A stretch of DNA of 64,000 bases from Ustulina deusta (taxonomy: Eukaryota > Ascomycota > Sordariomycetes > Xylariales > Xylariaceae), in the NCBI GenBank assembly GCA_023159155.1, contig JAJNNX010000052.1, positions 248,001 to 312,000 of the forward strand. The letters run 5' to 3'. Shown here one piece after another: positions 56,987-64,000 of this stretch. The notes beneath the pieces were generated by a model. It made no database searches and was not told the origin of the DNA. It was given only the letters and a program-made list of their open reading frames with translations. The position numbers were made by a program, and so were the translations under genes. Within the stretch, counting starts at the first letter, position 1; each line of letters starts with the position of its first letter.

Positions 56987-59836
56987 GATGAATGTCTCAC
57001 AGCCCCTCTAGTTGATGAAAGCGATACAATTTGGATTACTCACGATGGGTTTAGAGTTTGCCCCAAATCGGAGGTAAATCTAGGCTGAAAATCATGGGAG
57101 ATGTATACACGGAATAGGTGGGCGAGTGGAGACAAATGAACACAATAGCCGAGCCTCTAGATTGCCTAAGGTAGTCTAGAGCTAGCTGCATTTGGGGGAT
57201 GACGGGCACAGGATGTCGCGGGGCGAACAATACAAAGGGAGTATCTTTTATATTGTGGCGAGGTCTCGGCTCTTCGCGCAATGGCGCATGTCTACGGGAT
57301 CTCCCATTATACCCATCATGACACAGTACGAGGCGATGACGACATTGATGAAACGTTGGCTTCGGTTACCTAGACTGCAGTAAGTTGCGGCAATTGGGGG
57401 ATCAACCCCGTCAGATCATCTCCTGCGTTACTTAGACAGGTAGTCATCGTTAGATTCGGAACGCAGTCGTTGGTAGCAAGCAGTGGCTCACTACCGAGGC
57501 AGTAACTACACGTCTTGTTGGGACCAATTGTTAAAAGAGCTAAGATATCTCTATTTTCTTGCCGATATGGCGTGATTGATCATTGGAGATTTCGATATCA
57601 GGACAGAAACCAGACTAGGACACGCGGAACAGCCGGTCACCTGTCGACAATATAAACGAATAAAATCGAAATAATGCAATAGGTAAGTCCGAGACAAGCG
57701 CGAGGAAACATAATGCCCAAAGGACCCAACTAGTATGGATCTAACAAAAACGATTTATTCATGGTGTAGTTATACAACAATATTATAACATATCTTTCTT
57801 CAGTCCCATACCTTACCTAAATGACACCTAATCCATATAATATAGCTTTTAAGCTTTCTCTCTAATAGGATTAATGAATTGACTGATTTCTTGTTTTTGT
57901 TCTATTGTTCTATACTATACGGTGTACCTACTATGACTATTTCTTGAGCTTTGTGTACATGGTGCCCGCTACCGGTACACGACTCGTGGGGTAGACTTGG
58001 CACTGCGGGGGAAAATGCCGGGATGGATCTTATCGCCGATAAGAGCCGAAATCGGATTGGAAAGGATTAAGTGAGTAGGTACGTTGTAAAGAATCTGATA
58101 GGCAAGTACCTATCATAATACTACTTTATTTGTCTTGTTTAAAGCCTTGACCAAACCGCATAAATAGGGTTATAACTGGTTAAAATTGATACTAAGTCCA
58201 CTTTATTGAAATACTGCTTTACTGAGGGGATCGGTCGAGCTGTAATTGTTGTTTCCGTCATACTCCCTGGGAAAAATACAGTAAGCGGGCACATCAGTCC
58301 TAATTTTGCCATTACCTGTACGGTAGTGTTATATTGCAATGGTGGATAGTGAAGATGTAGAAGAGATGGAGGCAATTGACATGACACCACCGTGAGGGGT
58401 AATATATGGGCACTGTCCCTCGTACCTTCCCACAGTAGTCTTAACTGTACACTTATCTACGTGGATTTGAGCAATGATACCGAGAGACTAATCAAAACAA
58501 ACGCGGGAGAAGCCGCATATGAAGCTAGCGAAAATGCCGAGTTCTCCTGAAATCATACTTTCGATGCGCTTAGGAGATAAAGTATTTCTCAATGCAATGG
58601 AAAGACCAGAGAAGAATCACGAAGAACCTAAAGGTCACCATAACACTACATACAACATCAGAGAGTTGAAAAGTCGGGGTGAAGGCTACTATCAGCTTAA
58701 GAGCTGTTGCTAAAAGCAACGAGATGATTAGTCATGGACCAAGAAATTAAGACAAGAATGACGCAAGTTTTCCGAGAATCTGGGTCGAATACAAGAAGCA
58801 GGGAATTTGGTGCCGGATCTTGGCTAGTTAAAGCCCTTGGTTTGGTGGGAGGGAGGCAGTGGATTTTCTCTTTGATCTAAGTCTCACCCTCCGGTATAAT
58901 GCCGAGTTACTACTAACATATCGTTTCCTTAGCTATTTGATCATGTTCCCAATAGATCAACTTGAAGCTGGAACGGAACTAATTGCCTCTGTCATACCGA
59001 CGGTTGAGAAGTTGATCAGTGTCACACAGCCAAGACGGCCGCGGCGAACGAAATACAAACGAGAGATATGGAACTGGGTGAGCCCAGCCATATATTGAAG
59101 TGGACAGTGCGAGTAGGCCCAATGATATATGTTATTCACCTTGCCCTTATCCTAGGGGACAGGCTGGCTATACCTACACTCCCTAATAAAATATAATGTT
59201 ATTCAGCGGAATAACTAAGGCAAAGAGTGTAACCGTGATAATTTTCTATCCTCCATTTTCTATTCTTTTTGCCGCTTTAGTGCGTTTTTTCAATTGTTCA
59301 GCCACAGGGTGGCTACCCCCCTTTTCAACCACTTCAAGTTCCATTCACTCAACTTCAATATCCAAAAAGGTCCAAGGAGACAAAAAGTACTAGATAAGTC
59401 GCGCTGGAACCTTCGAGGCACTCGAATGGAAAAGGGTCAAGGGATTCCCTGGCGTATAGGAAAAAGAAGTAGTGGACCATAATGCACTGCGTTCCAAACC
59501 CTCACGTACAAGCCCTTCTACATCATGCCTAGAACCCAAGTCTTCACCACTCAAATACTATACCGGCCTTTTCTACCTGCCTTTTGTTTGAAATATGTGC
59601 GGGATAATCTGTAGCCTTCGCAACATCATGCTCAGGTGGCCGGTTTTCCTGTTCATTGAATTAACGTCAGTAAGAGAACCGAGACAATAATAGACTCCAA
59701 ATGGGTACGAGTACTCGATAACATTGTAAACTGTTATGTAGGGAATCTTGACCGAGTCGTAAATTAAGCTTCATTTACTTCTTGAAAGGGCATGTTGGAC
59801 CAAAAACCAGCTTAAACAACGGAGCACTGTATGAGT
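56987..59836. other. Gene-poor interval of about 2.8 kb
   Basis: Partly AT-rich (57.7-58.0 kb). Short open stretches at 58.5-58.7, 58.86-59.1 and 59.2-59.5 kb have no recognisable content. No transposase, reverse-transcriptase or tRNA signature was seen. Confidence 0.5.
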
Positions 59837-61782
59837 CTAGACCATTGCGAGGAATATGCATCGGGATGAGGCTTCTTTTTTTCTTACCCGTTTTAGTGAA
59901 GGAAATGCTAAGACGATACTCGATTCCATGCTGGCAGTCCCATCAGGCGTGCCGAAGGCAGGAATCCATTGAATCCATTTTTCAGGGAAATTATCCCTAT
60001 TTCTTGAGAGAAACCGTTGGTATGTCGTTGGGTTGAACGATCCCACGAAGCCAATTGTGTCGTGGAAACATTCGGGCTCTTTCCCATGACGATAGACAAA
60101 CTTCAGTCCATTATCCATGAGGAAAGTTTCCGAGGCGAATTCTCTAAAGGACCGCGAAACGTCGAGGCATGCGATGTTGGTGTCCAGATCAATGTAGCTT
60201 AGGATTCTTTGATACAACTCATTGGGAAATACCCCCTCGTTATGAATCGCGGATGGCTTGAGCCTAAAGAAGAAACATCAGTTCCACATGTGCCAATATA
60301 GTTTAGCGAAACATACCGTAGCTTTTGTGTAGCGTCGAGGAAATGAGCTAGGATATCAAAGGCTGCACCATGGGCATTGTCAGCCCAATCGCTATCGGTG
60401 GTAGTCTCCATTTCACTGCTGTTTTCTCCAAACTCTCCCTTTTCTTCCGTGTTTGTCTTCTTTTTGGAGTCTTCTCTCTCTTCTGTGTCGCTTTCCTCAT
60501 CAGATTCCTCTTCCCTGTCATCATGGTGAAATCTTATGACTGGGCGCTTAACAAACTCTGGGCCGGCACAAAGGTTCAGGCGCTTGGTATGTTGCACCTG
60601 TCCATCAGCATACTTGAGCAGAATGAAGTGCTTGAGCGATATAACGATGGCACTGAAATGGGTGTGACCATCAGCCTTTCCCTTAGCGACTGCTGATACA
60701 ATTGCATCGTGAAACCTTTCGCGCGATGTTATGTCACGCCTCAGATACACGAGTGCCCCTGAGAACCAGTATGAAGTAGAATTTGGTGCGCTTCCGCTTT
60801 CTATACCTTCGAGGTGATACCCCCGGAGGAATCTCGTGATAAACTCCTTTGGTTCTCTAGTCACGCCATGATCAAGTATGACACCGTAACTCCAGTCCAT
60901 TCTAGCTCCCTCGTACATCATATTTGCAGTGGATACGAGACGAATCCACGCGGGGGAGCAAGAAGCGAAACACATCATAGCGAACACCAGCTCCCTAAAC
61001 AGGAAGTCCGATTCAACGTGGGCGTCTTGAGCCAGACGTATATGGTTTCCGTAACTCTTGAGGAAGAGCTCGTAGAGACGCTTGCAAGCCACAAAAGCTG
61101 GCATGCGATTCAACCTTGATTCCTGCTTCGGGTAGATCGTGGTAGGCTTCATTTGTAAAAAGGCTGGGGTTGGATTGTTGGCCAGTGGAGTTGGGTGTAT
61201 ATCATCCGTTGTGATAGACTCATGAACCTCATTCTGGCCCACCTTTCCCAGCCAGTAGTTTTGCCCTTCTTCCATAAAGTCTTCGAAGTGGGGTGGTGTC
61301 CTGAACAAGTGGAAGAAGCAGGCACCGTGGATCCCGAACATCTCTCTGTCGAGGTCGAAGACGTAGACCCATTCAATCCACAGATCACCCCTAATCAAAA
61401 TATACAGTCAATGATTAGAATAGAGAGGCCCAGATCCAACGATATATCAGTCGGTGTAAGGAAAGGAGTGACACACATACTCAGGGGCCAAATAGCCAGA
61501 CATCTGTTCCAGATCCTGGACGCCGGCTTCTTCGCGACTGGGATTCTCCCCCAACTTGTTCAGTGATATGGCAAAGACTGCCTCAAGCTTCCTGGCGATG
61601 ACGGAGTAATCGGAGCGCTTCTGTCGCAGCCATTCCTGGTATCTCTCAGGGCTTACGGGTATCCCCTTTACCAAATCTTCTCCCAAACCGGAGGGATACG
61701 AGTCCCTAGGAATATGGCTCAGACGCTGTCTACTTAAATGGCAGGACGGGGGATTTTCCTTACCAATGATTGTAGTAGACAT
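59837..61782 (-). CDS. Ascomycete-specific protein with C-terminal F-box-like segment
   Basis: Three exons (59837-60263, 60317-61390, 61481-61782) give 600 residues. The start chosen is MSTTIIGKENPPS; a longer frame to 61968 exists but looks like leader. The body reads GDLWIEWVYVFDLDREMFG, SYWFSGALVYLRRDIT and HFSAIVISLKHFILLKY, followed by an acidic stretch (EESDEESDTEERED). After the last splice comes FPNELYQRILSYIDLDTNIA and CLDVSRSFREF, which fits an F-box-like helix pair (LPxExxxxIxxYLxxxxxxxxxxVSRxFR). I recognise the general layout from uncharacterised ascomycete proteins but not a function. A role as a ubiquitin-ligase adaptor would be inference from the F-box-like segment alone. Confidence 0.75.
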
Positions 61783-63086
61783 AGTACCTCCCTCGCCATT
61801 TGTAGACGTACAGGCCTCTCGTGCCCATGGCGAACGCAGGTCGGCTGTGGTCTGTTCTGATGACAAGGCGGGCTTCGGAGATCGGACGAGTGAGTAGGTA
61901 TGGTGGAAGGGAGCAGACCGATGAGAGCGGCGATAGTTGAAATGCAGGCAGCTTAGTTCAAAGCCCACCTACACCGGACATCCAGGAGCGAAGGGAGGAG
62001 AAAAGAGAAAATGACAGAGAAAATGACAGAAAGGCGGGGTCGAACACATAAAGTTCACACAGAGGGGTTGCGGCCTGAAGCGGGGAGCGCGTCAGGCAGT
62101 CCTGTCACACCTATCGAAATTATTGTTTCGTGGCTGCCTTGAAACTCAAGAACTCGCTCTCCCTGTGACACGTTGCAGGCGCGACTTCACGTGACAAGGC
62201 CTGCTAGCTGTTACATTAGCAGGTTTACATAGGTACCTACCTCCTTAGCGTGAGCCCATCCTGAATAATCAGCTTGCAATGATACATACCTACCCATAGG
62301 TAGGTACTTGAGTATCACTAGCACTAATTTCCACTATCTCAAGAGGCCGGGAGATGGAATACGTACTGAGTGTGTACCTCTCTGTGTCGATCTGATTGTT
62401 CCTCATTCTTATATGTGTGCAATAATTCCCCAGAGATGCAATGAGTATCACTGGCAGTCTGTATTATGGCGATATTTGGCTATTTGGACTAGAGAGTACC
62501 ACGAATTGCGGGATAGCTTCCCGACCCGCCCGTATTACCCTATTATGTGCTGCAAATAATCTTATTTAGTTTTACTACAGCCCGTCTTTCTCGATGTCAT
62601 GAGTGACAATCGGCATTCGCATCGTTAAGCTGATCCATACACAAACCCACGCCCCTGCCACTGGCTGCTGGGCCACTCGACTCAACCCAGTACTCCGGCA
62701 GAATCTACTAAAAACCCATTAGGACTACTAGGTGGTTACTCTACAATGTTCGTTGTTATCCAAACTCCCCTATAGATATGAATTTGGAAGCGTTGAACAA
62801 GACGGACATGCAGGGTCCCTGACCTCTCCCGACGTAGAATCTTTTAGAAAAAGCATCGTTGTTTATACGATATCTTTCTACGCCTAAACACCTTCTTGGT
62901 CGTATCCGGAATAGATACCCACGAACACAACAGCTGTTCATGTTGTTAAGCATTGGGGCCACATATAAAGATGCCCTGGCGACCCAATCCGCGCGGCTGA
63001 TATGAACTAGGATAGTACGACATGATCGAAGCTCAAATTTATTACAGAATCCGGATAACTGCTTATAATTTACCCAAAACCCGCAG
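61783..63086. other. Divergent upstream region
   Basis: No supported gene. The first 190 bases are probably the leader of the F-box-like gene. GGTACCTACC and GGTAGGTACTT words lie at 62231-62310. Confidence 0.5.
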
Positions 63087-64000
63087 ATGATAGGAACGTT
63101 CATCACACATCAACACTTATCAAACAAAGAGGCCAACGCAATATCTGATATGTCAGTTTCAAAAACGAAACAAGCCTCACGGAGCACTAGCTCTCTAATT
63201 CGCTCTCTCGAACATGTATCATTATTTCCACGGCCTTGTACCAGAGACGATATCATTACCTTCATCAAGGACCTCCCACAGGCCTTGAACCTAACGCCCA
63301 TGGAGCAAGCAATGGAGGACACGCTGAGCTACGAGAGCGGAGACCCTCTTCCGCCATTTGACATCATTCCGGCCAACGTTATACTAACATGGCCTTGGCG
63401 AGGTGGAGAATACCATGTTGAGCATGTCTCGCCTCCTTCACCGGAGAATTTATCAACTGCCAGCACTCGCACACTCACGTCACAATGCGCAGGGAACCCA
63501 CGTTGGGAATGCGAGCGATTTGCAGCATTTCTTCGAGCAAAAAATATAGCTTTCGATAATACTAATACAAGTGTTGTGGTTCTGGCGCGGCCCAACGACC
63601 CCTGGAAAATCAAGGGTGATACGGAACACGCAGCATTGATACAAGTCGTGGGTTCTTTGATCACGACTTTGGCGATGTATTTGCCGAAACATATTCCTTG
63701 GAGTATAACTTCTAAGCTCACTGAGCGGAACATCTTTCGTTTTTGCGAGAGTCACGATCTCGATGCCGGTCTTGCCGTCCTTTCAGCATTCCCACCGCTT
63801 GAATTGGATGGCAGAACTCTCTTTCTTATTGTTGATCTTAGTGATGTTCAGTTCAGCGAAGACAACATATCAAATAATCACCGTAGTTTAATAGATGCTG
63901 TCCATAAAATTGTGATCCGAAATGAGGCGATGTTATTACGGGTTAATGACACAAACATGGGGATCAAATGCTATACCGATGGGTTAGGAGGAACCCATGA
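63087..64000 (+). CDS. Unrecognised protein, 5' part, open to the window edge
   Basis: A frame stays open without a stop from an ATG at 63087 to the end of the window (304 complete codons). A second in-frame ATG at 63150 (MSVSKTKQASRSTSS) is an equally good start. Internal traits are FDIIPANVILTWPWRGGEY, NPRWECERFAAFLRAKNI, SVVVLARPNDPWKIKG, a hydrophobic stretch LIQVVGSLITTLAMYLP, and GRTLFLIVDLSDVQF. Codon use looks protein-like and the opposite strand is broken by stops. I know no family with this pattern; the decisive domains may lie beyond the edge. Confidence 0.7.
   Translation, partial: MIGTFITHQHLSNKEANAISDMSVSKTKQASRSTSSLIRSLEHVSLFPRPCTRDDIITFIKDLPQALNLTPMEQAMEDTLSYESGDPLPPFDIIPANVILTWPWRGGEYHVEHVSPPSPENLSTASTRTLTSQCAGNPRWECERFAAFLRAKNIAFDNTNTSVVVLARPNDPWKIKGDTEHAALIQVVGSLITTLAMYLPKHIPWSITSKLTERNIFRFCESHDLDAGLAVLSAFPPLELDGRTLFLIVDLSDVQFSEDNISNNHRSLIDAVHKIVIRNEAMLLRVNDTNMGIKCYTDGLGGTH

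Noticed and set aside
61783..61968. N-terminal extension of the F-box-like protein
   Set aside because: Residues are leader-like (His, Ser and Arg rich, no pattern), and MSTTIIGK has a better start context.
1..64000. CRISPR arrays, bacterial operons, phage or viral genes
   Set aside because: No regularly spaced repeats and no viral hallmark proteins were seen. Spliced genes throughout show eukaryotic nuclear DNA.

Overview
The window reads as nuclear DNA of a filamentous ascomycete (Pezizomycotina, probably Sordariomycetes). Genes sit on both strands. Most have one to four short introns (about 50-130 nt) with GT..AG borders. Several are typical of this group: COP9 signalosome subunit 2, CWC25, Rho3, an SLMAP/PRO45-like FHA protein, PalI/Sur7-like membrane protein, an ascomycete laccase, and NLR-like and HET-domain incompatibility-type proteins. 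No tRNA, rRNA or CRISPR array was seen.

Left third (1-27 kb). About 3.7 kb without a recognisable gene comes first. It is followed by a small group of tailoring-type enzymes: a P450, a SAM methyltransferase and a second P450. No backbone synthase lies in the window. Next are a secreted HD-domain protein related to cyanamide hydratases and a four-helix PalI/Sur7-like membrane protein. After these comes a gene graveyard with an MFS transporter remnant and a fructosamine-3-kinase-like pseudogene. The pseudogene is split by a 317-bp MITE-like element that has terminal inverted repeats and an exact 10-bp target duplication. A 1609-residue hydrolase-NACHT-WD40 NLR-like gene begins about 0.4 kb further on. 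An NmrA-like gene with a one-base splice-phase conflict and a Nudix ADP-ribose pyrophosphatase follow.

Middle (27-45 kb). This is a housekeeping block: csn2 and cwc25 (divergent), rho3, laccase, the small five-exon mitochondrial gene mgr2, and the FHA/tail-anchor gene. Long intergenic stretches lie between them, rich in ACCTAGGT/GGTACCT-type words.

Right third (45-64 kb). Two single-exon orphan genes, each with a TATA box, look like distant tandem paralogues. A FATP/Fat1-type acyl-CoA synthetase follows. Next come a HET-domain gene and, convergent to it, a pyridoxamine-phosphate-oxidase-like gene with a C-terminal membrane helix. A protein with a C-terminal F-box-like segment and an open gene running off the right edge end the window.

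Exon borders were worked out by hand from splice consensus, reading phase and protein continuity. Functions come from recognised motifs, with no database search.
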